In this document: positions 1 through 6,787 of the stretch, piece after piece | Position numbering within the stretch: position 1 is the first letter of the stretch | Layout of the letters: every line of letters starts with the position of its first letter | Source of the DNA: Streptomyces sp. NRRL S-350 | Lineage (GTDB): Bacteria > Actinomycetota > Actinomycetes > Streptomycetales > Streptomycetaceae | Direction: 5' to 3' | DNA length: 26,840 nt | Assembly (NCBI RefSeq): GCF_000719705.1 | Contig: NZ_JOHO01000076.1 | Coordinates: 1 to 26,840 of the forward strand | Notes under the pieces: model-generated | What the model was told of the DNA's origin: nothing | The model's input: the letters and a program-made list of their open reading frames with translations, nothing else | Databases searched by the model: none | Program-made: the position numbers and the translations under genes

Positions 1-22
1 CCTCGCGGATCTCGAAGGTCAT
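1..22 (-). CDS. 5' end of an unidentified gene leaving the left edge
   Basis: An ATG at 22-20 on the minus strand opens a frame (M-T-F-E-I-R-E) that runs out of the window. AGGGG five bases upstream is a good ribosome binding site. The palindrome TGTTGCAACA (42-51) lies further upstream. Only seven codons are visible, so no function can be given. It lies outside the displaced tRNA half-site, so it belongs to the flanking chromosome or to a second neighbouring element. Confidence 0.3.
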
Positions 23-67
23 CGCATCCCCTGAACTGGGGTGTTGCAACAACCACTAGAACCCAAG

Positions 68-144
68 GAAACGGTCCGGGCCTTCTGCCGGCGGAGGATA
101 CGAGATTCGAACTCGTGAGGGGTTGCCCCCAACACGCTTTCCAA
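68..144. repeat. Left att repeat: displaced 3' half of tRNA-Ser
   Basis: These 77 bases are identical to 17437-17513. They hold the tRNA 3' half from the anticodon loop through the discriminator base, the trailer, and one arm of the terminator hairpin. The identity stops at 144, where the right copy continues into the 5' half of the tRNA. The other terminator arm, present at the right end, is absent here. Confidence 0.9.
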
Positions 145-381
145 TTCTCCCGAACCCCGTCCGCCGGGGTTCACACCCGTCCCGACCTGCGGCGGAGCAA
201 GTCTGTAGCTACCGGCTGAACTCCAGCAGACGGCAGCGAACGAGACCAGAACTGAGACCATTCCCCATCGGCCTTTGACCGATCTGGTGGTGTCGCCGTG
301 AGAACGGGCACAGGCCAGGGCTGATCTCCAAGCGATGGCGCTGTGCCAGGCGTCTGACGTGGTCCCCTTTCCCGATGGGAG
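145..381. other. Gene-free left end of the element
   Basis: No convincing gene lies between the left att repeat and the stop of the HTH-ATPase gene. The notable content is the pair of short direct repeats at 239-260. Frames that cross the att repeat here are spurious, because the same peptide is encoded at both att copies from tRNA sequence. Confidence 0.6.
239..260 (+). repeat. Candidate integrase arm sites, left end
   Basis: AACGAGACCA (239-248) is followed after one base by AACTGAGACCA (250-260). The latter is identical to two copies at the right end of the element (17389-17399 and 17401-17411), all in the same orientation. Short repeats flanking att at both ends fit arm-type binding sites of a tyrosine integrase; that role is inferred. 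Confidence 0.5.
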
Positions 382-1929
382 CTACCGGGGAACGGTCACC
401 GCCAGGAGATCGCCGTCGCCGAGGTGCAGCCAGCCGCGACCGGGGGTGTGGGATAGGCCGACGAGAGAGACGGCCGAAGGGCTGCCGATCAGCTTTCCGG
501 ATGTGTAGGCCTCCGGCGTGAGCAGGAGGCCCCGGCACGCGTTGGGCAGTTCGCTCAGCCATTTCATGCTGAGGTCGATCTCCTGCTCATCAGCCGCCGC
601 GACCAGAGCTGCACCTTCGCTGGATCCGTGTTGGAGTAGTCGGCTCAGCACAGGGGATGCTCCACAGTCCGCCAGCACCTCGGCGTCGTCCATCACCACC
701 ACTACAGGGTCATCCCGGGTAGCGGTGTCCAACACCTCCTCAAGTTCGTGACGTTCGATGTTGTCCTGAACAATGCAGCCCAGCACAGACGGCTGTCCTG
801 TTAGTTCGCGCAGCGGTGAGGGCCGTGGCGCGACTAGGAGGAGCCTGGTTCCGCTGGCCAGCAGGGAGCGCGCGATAGTCGTCAGCGCGGTGGAACGCCC
901 CGAACCAGGCGGTCCGGCAACGGTGAAGGCGGGAGCGGACCCAGCCGCGAGATCGGGGCCGTGGGCGGAGAGCGGGTCGCTTCCGACACCCGCGAGCGCC
1001 CACAACCGTGGCACTGTTGGGGGCCGCATCGTCCACGCTTCGTCAAAGCTGATGTCTGCAGGGAGGGATTCGAAGCGCAGTTGGCGCTCGAGAGCTTCAT
1101 GGGCCGTGTTCCAGAGCCCCAGCAGCATCGTGTGGTCTTCCAGGAACAGGTGCGCCGCGTTGGAGAAGGCGATCAGTGCGTCGCGGTCGGGCAGTTCGCC
1201 GTGGGTGTGCCAGCGGATCCACCTGTCTGCGGAGATCCGTGTCTCTTGTTCCAGCTCAGTGAAGGACCAGCGGCGTTTGCGTTGGTGTTTTTCGAGGCAG
1301 TGGCGCAGCGCGTTGAGCTCTCGACGCGCGGGCGAGCGGACCATCTCGAACTCGTGGCTCTGCACCCCGTAGAACGTGGCATTCGCCGGACGGTGTTTCT
1401 CCAACGCGTCCGCCATCCTGGCGAATCCCTCGCTGCGGCGGACCACACCGAGAAAGATCCTGAGTGCGTCTTTGTCATCCCACAGCGACTGTGCTGCATT
1501 GATGATCAAGGCCTTCAGCGATTCCAACGCGGCGTCGCCATGCGCATCGTCGTCTGCTCCCTCGTCTGGCTCCGTGTCGTCATCCTGGAGGCTTGCGTGC
1601 GCCTGGGCGACCGTCTCGCTGACGGCTAGCTTCCACAGTGCCTTGAACCGGTCGGCCACAGTGCCGTGATCGTCGCGGGTGATCTCGGCAAGAGCGCGGA
1701 CGATGAGGTCCAGGCGGCCTAGCGGTGGAAGGTCGGGCTTCTGGAACGCATCCAGGACCGCTTGGTGGTTGACGATCCAGAAGCCCTGCGCGTCCTTACC
1801 GATCTGATCCCGGATGTTCCGTGCGGACGGGAGCCCCGCGTCGAGTCTGAGGTCGTGGAGATCGTTGTTCAGTTTTTCCAGGCAGGGCTGACGGGAGAGG
1901 TCCGGCCTCGTCCACAACTGAGCACTCAC
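382..1929 (-). CDS. HTH protein with C-terminal EccC/FtsK-like ATPase domain
   Basis: A 515-aa protein with a GTG start preceded by AGGGGCGGA. Residues about 20-90 resemble the N-terminal helix-turn-helix region of Streptomyces XRE-like proteins. An acidic linker follows (about 116-132, rich in D and E). A second HTH-like stretch lies around 215-260. The C-terminal part, about 305-515, resembles a single FtsK/SpoIIIE-type module as found in the later ATPase domains of EccC: Walker A GPPGSGRST at 339-347, a hydrophobic Walker B strand ending MDD at 413-415, and a closing segment GRGWLHLGDGDLL. No membrane segment or other translocase module is present, so it is unlikely to be a DNA or protein secretion motor by itself; an ATP-dependent regulator is one possibility. 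It is the leftmost cargo gene and stands alone on the minus strand. The domain reading is fairly secure and the function is unknown. Confidence 0.8.
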   Translation of the reverse strand: MSAQLWTRPDLSRQPCLEKLNNDLHDLRLDAGLPSARNIRDQIGKDAQGFWIVNHQAVLDAFQKPDLPPLGRLDLIVRALAEITRDDHGTVADRFKALWKLAVSETVAQAHASLQDDDTEPDEGADDDAHGDAALESLKALIINAAQSLWDDKDALRIFLGVVRRSEGFARMADALEKHRPANATFYGVQSHEFEMVRSPARRELNALRHCLEKHQRKRRWSFTELEQETRISADRWIRWHTHGELPDRDALIAFSNAAHLFLEDHTMLLGLWNTAHEALERQLRFESLPADISFDEAWTMRPPTVPRLWALAGVGSDPLSAHGPDLAAGSAPAFTVAGPPGSGRSTALTTIARSLLASGTRLLLVAPRPSPLRELTGQPSVLGCIVQDNIERHELEEVLDTATRDDPVVVVMDDAEVLADCGASPVLSRLLQHGSSEGAALVAAADEQEIDLSMKWLSELPNACRGLLLTPEAYTSGKLIGSPSAVSLVGLSHTPGRGWLHLGDGDLLAVTVPR

Positions 1930-2138
1930 AGTTCCGCCCCTGGGATGGAGTTCACAAGCCGCCAGCCTGGCAATCGACGCTGCCAGCCATTGTCAGACTC
2001 TGTCACAGACCGCGCCCCCCGCGGCCCTGGTTGGCCAATGTCGTCAGGGACTGTCCGGGGCCGTCAGAGGCAGCTTCCGGTGACCCACGCTGGCTGTGGC
2101 AACGGCAGTGGGCCGGTCACAGATGGAAGGCAAGTCCC
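1930..2138. other. Divergent intergenic region
   Basis: This stretch separates the minus-strand HTH-ATPase gene from the plus-strand 49-aa membrane peptide and must hold both promoters. I see no clear -35/-10 pair or strong dyad in it. Confidence 0.4.
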
Positions 2139-2288
2139 ATGGAGCAGATCAGCGTTCGCACCGTCGTCCTCCTCCTGGTGGGCATCCTCGCCGTCGTTCT
2201 CATCGTGCGCGCACCGACCCTCGGGCTCGCCATGGTGGGAGCGACTGCGGTGGTTGCGCTGCTGGCCCAACTCATGGGTAGGGAGTGA
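2139..2288 (+). CDS. 49-aa single-pass membrane peptide
   Basis: The ATG at 2139 is preceded by GGAAGG (2125-2130) at a suitable distance, so it is preferred over upstream in-frame starts that would add a non-hydrophobic leader. The peptide is almost entirely hydrophobic: a membrane helix from about residue 8 to 22 (VVLLLVGILAVVLIV), then a second apolar stretch from about 26 to 45, ending in MGRE. Small membrane peptides of this kind occur on Streptomyces elements, but I cannot name a family. A strong hairpin terminator follows at 2432-2466. Function is unknown. Confidence 0.55.
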   Translation: MEQISVRTVVLLLVGILAVVLIVRAPTLGLAMVGATAVVALLAQLMGRE

Positions 2289-2635
2289 GACTGCCGGCCC
2301 GAGAGCACCGGGTGCAAGGCCGCACCGGTGCTGATCACTCTCGGCGAGCTAACCGACCCTGAGGTCTCCGGCTGAATCGCTGGTGCGGATTCGGCCAGCC
2401 TGAGAGCAGCGGGAACTGCAACTACGGAACGACGAGGGCCCGACCGCAGATTGGTCGGGCCCTCGTTCGCCCCGGTGAAACCCTGCTCGCCCTCCGCTTG
2501 CGTCCCTGTTGCTGGCGTGTACGCGGCGATGCGTCATCGCGATCTCCCGGATCAAGGATTGTCGTACCTGCTGATCAACAGCCTGTCGCGCGGTAGCGTG
2601 ATGGGTCTGTGACGGTGCGCATGGAGGAGGGGCCG
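2289..2635. other. Intergenic stretch with one terminator
   Basis: It contains the perfect 14-bp hairpin at 2432-2466 and the ribosome binding site GGAGGAGG (2623-2630) of the following gene. I see no other gene or repeat. Confidence 0.5.
2432..2466 (+). terminator. Intrinsic terminator hairpin after the membrane peptide
   Basis: ACGAGGGCCCGACC (2432-2445) pairs perfectly with GGTCGGGCCCTCGT (2453-2466) around a 7-base loop. There is no long T tract, which is usual in high-GC actinobacteria. It isolates the small membrane gene from the nuclease gene downstream. Confidence 0.7.
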
Positions 2636-3579
2636 GTGCAGCAACGTGGTGCCCGCAACAAGACGATCAACCCAAGCGCCTACAACGCACTAGCCGATGC
2701 GCTCTGGAGGATCTTCTGGAACAAGGGCCACTTCGAGCGGTATGTGCGTGGCATGTTGCGGGATCACAGCGAGCTCTTGGCCCGCCTTGACTTTGGCAGG
2801 ACCAAGCGCGAGGCGTCCGGCGAACTGGTGGACCTTCTCCGCGCCAATGAAGGTCGGTACCTCGATGTGACCGTGGCGCTCATGCTCGACATTGCTGGGA
2901 TGGACCGGTTTCCGAACCTCGAAAGCCAGATCGATGGAGCCGACATGGTGGCCAAGGCTGAGGCTGCCGTGGCCGAGTTGCGTCGATGGACCGGAAGGCA
3001 GCAAGAGGTCATCACGGAGCATGAAGAGTACGCGGCCTCCGTCGCCGAGAGTGCTAAGAAGGCCCAGGCCATTCGGGCATTCACCAAGATCCATGAGGAT
3101 CTGAAGCAACGCTTCTTCGTGATGCACTCAGCCGCCGACAAGCACCAGCGTGGGCGAGACTTCGAGGGTTCATCAACGAGCTATTCGCCTTGTACGACCT
3201 GGAGCCGCGGGCCTCCTACAGCCTGGAACATGAGCAGATCGATGGCGCGCTCTCCTTTGATACCGACCACTACGTCCTTGAGGCCAAGTGGTGGAAGGAG
3301 TCCATTGGGCGGCCGTTGCTCGACATTTTCAAGTCCAACATTGAGCGCAAAGGCAAAAATACTCTTGGTCTCTACATCAGCATGAGCGGTTTCACCTCGG
3401 ACGCCTTGGATGTGTACGCCTACAGCACTCCGTTCATAACGGTGGACGGAGGTGACTTTATGGCTGTCCTTGACCAGCGCATTCGCCTTGACGATCTTAT
3501 CCGCCGTAAGAAGCGCCATGCCAGCGAGACAGGTCACTGCTATCTGCCGGTCTCCAAAATCCTGTCGGATTCGGAGTAG
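2636..3579 (+). pseudogene. Mrr-like PD-(D/E)XK endonuclease, frameshifted
   Basis: Two overlapping frames join into one protein of about 315 aa if one base is restored near 3164-3168. The upstream frame ends its meaningful sequence at QRGRDFEG. The downstream frame continues FINELFALYDLEPRAS from 3169 and runs to the stop at 3579. The downstream part carries a PD-(D/E)XK core with D in EQIDG and the ExK motif in LEAKWWKE, followed by NTLGLYISMSGF, a pattern typical of Mrr-related restriction endonuclease-like proteins. The N-terminal half is helical and charged. The chosen start is GTG 2636, five bases after GGAGGAGG; in-frame starts at 2609 and 2621 also exist. No slippery heptamer lies at the junction, so programmed frameshifting is not supported. 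Either the gene is dead or there is a sequencing error in the G run. Such nucleases usually act on foreign DNA. Confidence 0.75.
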
Positions 3580-3916
3580 GTTGCGGCTCTCTCTGCCATC
3601 TACTTGCGGCCTTGGCGGCGGCGCGAATTGAGGAAACGGCATTGCTGCTGGGCCGCTCCCCCGTTCGAGGCGGATGCTGGTTAGGTACTCCGCGTTCTCT
3701 GCGGAACCTGAGCTGGCGGGACGGGCTCAGTTCAAGCGGCACGGAGCGACTTAACGAGAGCGCGCGCGGAGGGGCGCTCTCCAGGGTTGTGTACGAGGCC
3801 GGCCTGCACGGCGGTCTTGAAGACTGGGTACGGCCGCAGTACGGGAACAGCCTCATCCTGCTCGTCGTGCGGCCTTCGTAAACTGGCAGCAGCCGCTACA
3901 TTCGGTCATATTGCTG
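3580..3916. other. Intergenic stretch with a doubtful short frame
   Basis: A plus-strand frame at 3612-3881 (TTG start, 89 codons) has coding-like third positions only in its last 30 codons or so (from about 3787) and no recognisable domain. It could be the 3' remnant of a lost gene. No terminator is obvious between the convergent nuclease and membrane-protein genes. Confidence 0.3.
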
Positions 3917-4984
3917 CTATGACTCGCCGCCAGGAGCACGAGGCGAGGAATCTTCCTGAAGGCGAAGAGTTTTCACCCAGAGCGCCACGAGGGCGGTCGC
4001 AATGGCTGCCAGTGCAGCTTCAGCGAGCCCGGCCAGTGCGAGGATTGCGATGGTCCCAGCGGCTATGGCCGTGAAGATGACAAGCGTGATCAGTTGTCGC
4101 CGATCTCTGCGGCGGCGCCGATGTGCCTCAACAGAGTCCGCCTGAATTAGCTCCAGCTCATTGGCGGACTGTCGGGCGATGTCTCGGATTCGACTATCTG
4201 CGAGGCACTCCACAAGATGCTGGATTTCATCTCTGGCGGCGATCCTGCCAGCTTCCCCGTCAAGCTCCACCCCTCCGCGTAGTTTCCTCACGAGTGCGGC
4301 TGCAGTCGCGTATTCCTGGACAACGTCAGGCATTGGAGTTCGCCCATCAGGCAGTGCACGCTGTAGCGCGTATCTCTCTAGAGCTGCGGCCAAGTTTTCT
4401 AGGCTCTGCACCGCTTCGGCGTGGGGAGGTTCAAATGGGCGTATAGAAGATGGCTCCACTCCCATTCTGAACGGGTCGATAAGTTTTACCAGAGACTCGT
4501 AGGCGTGCGTTCCGATAATGGATGTTGTCCAGCGTGATTGCGCAGGGACTCCAGCGAGCAGGAAAATCACTATGCTTGAGAAGGCTGGCGCAATCGAAAG
4601 GAGAGTTGCCGCCCCTTTCCAGGAGCCGCTTAGCGAATGCTCCGCCCAGCGCATCAGGGCAAGCCCTGCGAATATTGACAGCACGGCAGGCAAGGCCATT
4701 TTAAACTTAATCCCGCGGAGTGATGCCAGCGTGAGATGATCTGAGCGCTGGAGATATTCTCTTGCAGTCGCCGAAAGTGGATAGGTGAGCCCTCCTTCCT
4801 TGGCGCGCAGTACTGCTGCACGCTGTGCAGCAGCCTTGCGTGCTCCGCGCCAGGAGATCCGCTCTGACCAGGTAGCCTTTGGGAGCCGCGCCGCCGGGGC
4901 CGTCTGAAGTGTCAGGCCCAGGCTGATGATCCACATCATTACGGCCAGAGCTCCGAGCACTTTTTGCGTAGAGTCGTTCAGCAT
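3917..4984 (-). CDS. Multi-pass membrane protein of unknown function
   Basis: A 355-aa protein with an ATG start at 4984 and no clear ribosome binding site. Hydrophobic segments lie near residues 9-25, 97-117, 125-146 and 298-340 (long enough for two helices), giving about five membrane passes. Between the third and fourth lies a cytosolic-type helical region of about 150 residues, rich in E, A, R and L, ending in a basic patch (AHRRRRRDRRQ) just before the C-terminal membrane pair. I do not recognise a family. The DNA is visibly lower in GC than its neighbours and uses more A/T-ending codons, a sign of separate acquisition. It stands alone between the broken nuclease gene and the deformylase gene. 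Confidence 0.7.
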   Translation of the reverse strand: MLNDSTQKVLGALAVMMWIISLGLTLQTAPAARLPKATWSERISWRGARKAAAQRAAVLRAKEGGLTYPLSATAREYLQRSDHLTLASLRGIKFKMALPAVLSIFAGLALMRWAEHSLSGSWKGAATLLSIAPAFSSIVIFLLAGVPAQSRWTTSIIGTHAYESLVKLIDPFRMGVEPSSIRPFEPPHAEAVQSLENLAAALERYALQRALPDGRTPMPDVVQEYATAAALVRKLRGGVELDGEAGRIAARDEIQHLVECLADSRIRDIARQSANELELIQADSVEAHRRRRRDRRQLITLVIFTAIAAGTIAILALAGLAEAALAAIATALVALWVKTLRLQEDSSPRAPGGES

Positions 4985-5108
4985 TCGTTGATAGTGTCAG
5001 GCGTTACCGACAATTGGGTGCCGTAGTTAAGGTGGGCGCTAGCGGTGGGGCTCTGAGTGTCGTGTGCCATATCTATACAGACCTCTGGCTTGGGCTGGCC
5101 GGGGTTCA

Positions 5109-5675
5109 CTACTCGTAGGCCCATGCTCGTCCAGTCTGGCGATACTGCTCGACGGGGATGGGCTCGGCACCGGCGTGCATCCGCGCGGTGTAGAGCAGGC
5201 CGTCGAGGTGATCGATCTCGTGGTGGATCAGGCGGGCGAGGCCGCGTTCGTAGGTGGTGGTGGCCACCTGGCCGTCCAGAGTGGTGGTCTCCACGGTGAT
5301 CTGCAGGGGCCGGGGGACCAAGCCGCGAACGTCGAAGAACGACAGGCAGCCCTCGAACTGCTCGTCCGTCTCGTCGGAGCGGTCGGTGATCCGCGGGTTG
5401 AGCAGGACGATCGCCGGAGCGTCCGGGGCGGCAGGCTGGACGATGGCGGCGGTCCGGCCGATGCCGATCTGGGGTGCCGCGATGCCCATGCCCTTGGCGA
5501 AGGGGTGGACTTGGCCGATGCGCTCCATCGCGGTGAACAGCTTCTCCACGACCTGCTCGGCGGCCTCGCGCTCGGCGGGCAGGTCGAAGGGACGGGCGGG
5601 CTCGGCGAGGATGGGCGCGCCCTCCTGGACGACGCCAAGGTCACGCATCTGCTCGCTGGGCCGCACCTGGATCAC
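5109..5675 (-). CDS. def: Peptide deformylase
   Basis: This enzyme removes the formyl group from the N-terminal formyl-methionine of new proteins. All three signature motifs are intact: GMGIAAPQIG (motif I), EGCLSF (motif II, with the metal-binding Cys) and HEIDHLDG (motif III, the two metal-binding His and the catalytic Glu). The start is placed at GTG 5675, whose bases overlap the TGA stop of the upstream XRE gene (GTGA) and which follows AAGGGGAG; this gives 188 aa, a normal length for the family. A longer frame upstream only overlaps the XRE gene. Coupling to a regulator on a mobile element suggests an accessory deformylase. Resistance to a deformylase inhibitor, or deformylation of a cargo product, are both possible; neither is shown. 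Confidence 0.92.
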   Translation of the reverse strand: MIQVRPSEQMRDLGVVQEGAPILAEPARPFDLPAEREAAEQVVEKLFTAMERIGQVHPFAKGMGIAAPQIGIGRTAAIVQPAAPDAPAIVLLNPRITDRSDETDEQFEGCLSFFDVRGLVPRPLQITVETTTLDGQVATTTYERGLARLIHHEIDHLDGLLYTARMHAGAEPIPVEQYRQTGRAWAYE

Positions 5676-6643
5676 CTGAACTCCCCTTGGGTTGTGTCGC
5701 GTTCGGGTCGGGCCCGGAATCGCCATTCGAGACGGTACCGGGCGTGGAGGTCCGGTGTGGAGGTGCTCCAGGAGAAGACGCGTATGTCGCCCTCCTCGCG
5801 CCGGATCGGGGCGGTCCGCAGCGGTGCCGCTTCGGCGGTCATTGACGTCTCCATGCCCCACACGGCCGGGTCAAGGTCGGCGGGGAAGGCGAGTTCGACT
5901 TCGAGATGTTCGGTGGGCAGGCGGACCGCGCGCTGGAACCAGCGGCCCCACTTCTCCTCGCCGACCGAGTAGGCGTACTCGATCCACACCTCCTCGCCCG
6001 GGTAGAGCGGGAAGCGGCCGTGCTCGTTCTCGAAGAGCAGCCATATCTCCTTGAACGCGTCGCGGTCGTGCTTGGCCTGCCATCGCATCGCCTCCCCGCG
6101 GCAGGTAGCGGTGAGCGCGAGTTCTTCCCAGGTCAACGGGTGTTGGCGGTAGTGGGCGTTGGAACGTTCGGGCTCGCCGGGGTAGCGGTCGACGCTGATG
6201 CGGATCAGGTACCGGGTGATCGGCTCGCTGCCGGTGTTCCGCAGCAGGCGGCGCATCGTGAGCCGGTAGTGGGTGCCGTCGTAGTCCAGGCGGGCTCCGT
6301 CATGGGCCACGACGATCGCCGAGCCCGTCGCGTACGGCTGCTCGGGCCGCCGCGGTGCCGGTGGGGCCAGGGACGGCGCCGTGCGGGACTTGGCGGCCTC
6401 GTACTCCAGCCAGCGCTTCCAGATGGCCTTGCCCGCGTTGAGGATCTCCTCGGCGCGGCGACCGAAGTCCTCGGTCGGCTTATGCCGGCCGGACTCCACG
6501 TGGCTCACGTACGACGGGTCGAAGCCCATCTGACGGGCCAGCTCCCGCTTGGGCAGCCCCCGGACTTCACGCCAGTAGGAGACCTCCGCCGCGAACGCCT
6601 CTGCGGCCTGCTCGACCGTCGGGGCATCGCCTCGCGCGTCCAT
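5672..6643 (-). CDS. XRE-family regulator with a large C-terminal domain
   Basis: A 323-aa protein with ATG at 6643 and a GGGCGGGGGCA region upstream. Residues about 18-70 form a clear XRE helix-turn-helix (KRELARQMGFDPSYVSHVES). A proline-rich linker lies around 90-103. The remaining 220 residues are rich in aromatic and beta-type sequence (YDGTHYRLTMRR, VWIEYAYSVGEEKWGRWF) and may sense a ligand, though I do not recognise the fold. The gene is translationally coupled to the deformylase and divergent from the glycosyltransferase run. It probably controls both through the AT-richer spacer at 6644-6787. Confidence 0.85.
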   Translation of the reverse strand: MDARGDAPTVEQAAEAFAAEVSYWREVRGLPKRELARQMGFDPSYVSHVESGRHKPTEDFGRRAEEILNAGKAIWKRWLEYEAAKSRTAPSLAPPAPRRPEQPYATGSAIVVAHDGARLDYDGTHYRLTMRRLLRNTGSEPITRYLIRISVDRYPGEPERSNAHYRQHPLTWEELALTATCRGEAMRWQAKHDRDAFKEIWLLFENEHGRFPLYPGEEVWIEYAYSVGEEKWGRWFQRAVRLPTEHLEVELAFPADLDPAVWGMETSMTAEAAPLRTAPIRREEGDIRVFSWSTSTPDLHARYRLEWRFRARPERDTTQGEFR

Positions 6644-6671
6644 CAGTGCCCCCGCCCTGGCTGCTGGATGA

Positions 6672-6715
6672 GATGAATGAACCGTGAGTGATCTAGATTC
6701 ATCATTCTGTCACGG
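6672..6715. promoter_or_regulatory. Candidate operator between XRE gene and glycosyltransferase run
   Basis: In this locally AT-rich spacer two inverted repeats interleave: GATGAAT (6672-6678) with ATTCATC (6697-6703), and CCGTGA (6682-6687) with TCACGG (6710-6715). The palindrome TCTAGA lies at 6692-6697. The position between divergent start sites suits an autoregulatory XRE operator; binding is inferred. Confidence 0.45.
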
Positions 6716-6787
6716 TCCTCGTCGCCAGTTTCCTTCTTTTACCGGCCCGGGTCGACCCCCCGGGCCCAGAGAGGGAGGGCCCAAGCG

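Noticed and set aside
19..261. Minus-strand frame crossing the left att repeat, sharing a peptide with a frame at 17124-17513
   Set aside because: The shared peptide is translated from tRNA-Ser sequence in both att copies; neither frame has a supported start or a domain.
382..1929. TraB-type conjugative DNA translocase
   Set aside because: Only one ATPase module with HTH regions is present; there is no membrane segment or TraB C-terminal winged helix arrangement, so transfer function is not supported.
3161..3180. Programmed -1 frameshift site in the nuclease gene
   Set aside because: The junction sequence TTCGAGGGTTCATC has no X-XXY-YYZ slippery heptamer, so simple mutation or sequencing error is preferred.
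3612..3881. 89-aa plus-strand frame after the nuclease pseudogene
   Set aside because: Coding-like third positions are limited to the last third, there is no ribosome binding site and no recognisable domain; noted only as a possible gene remnant.
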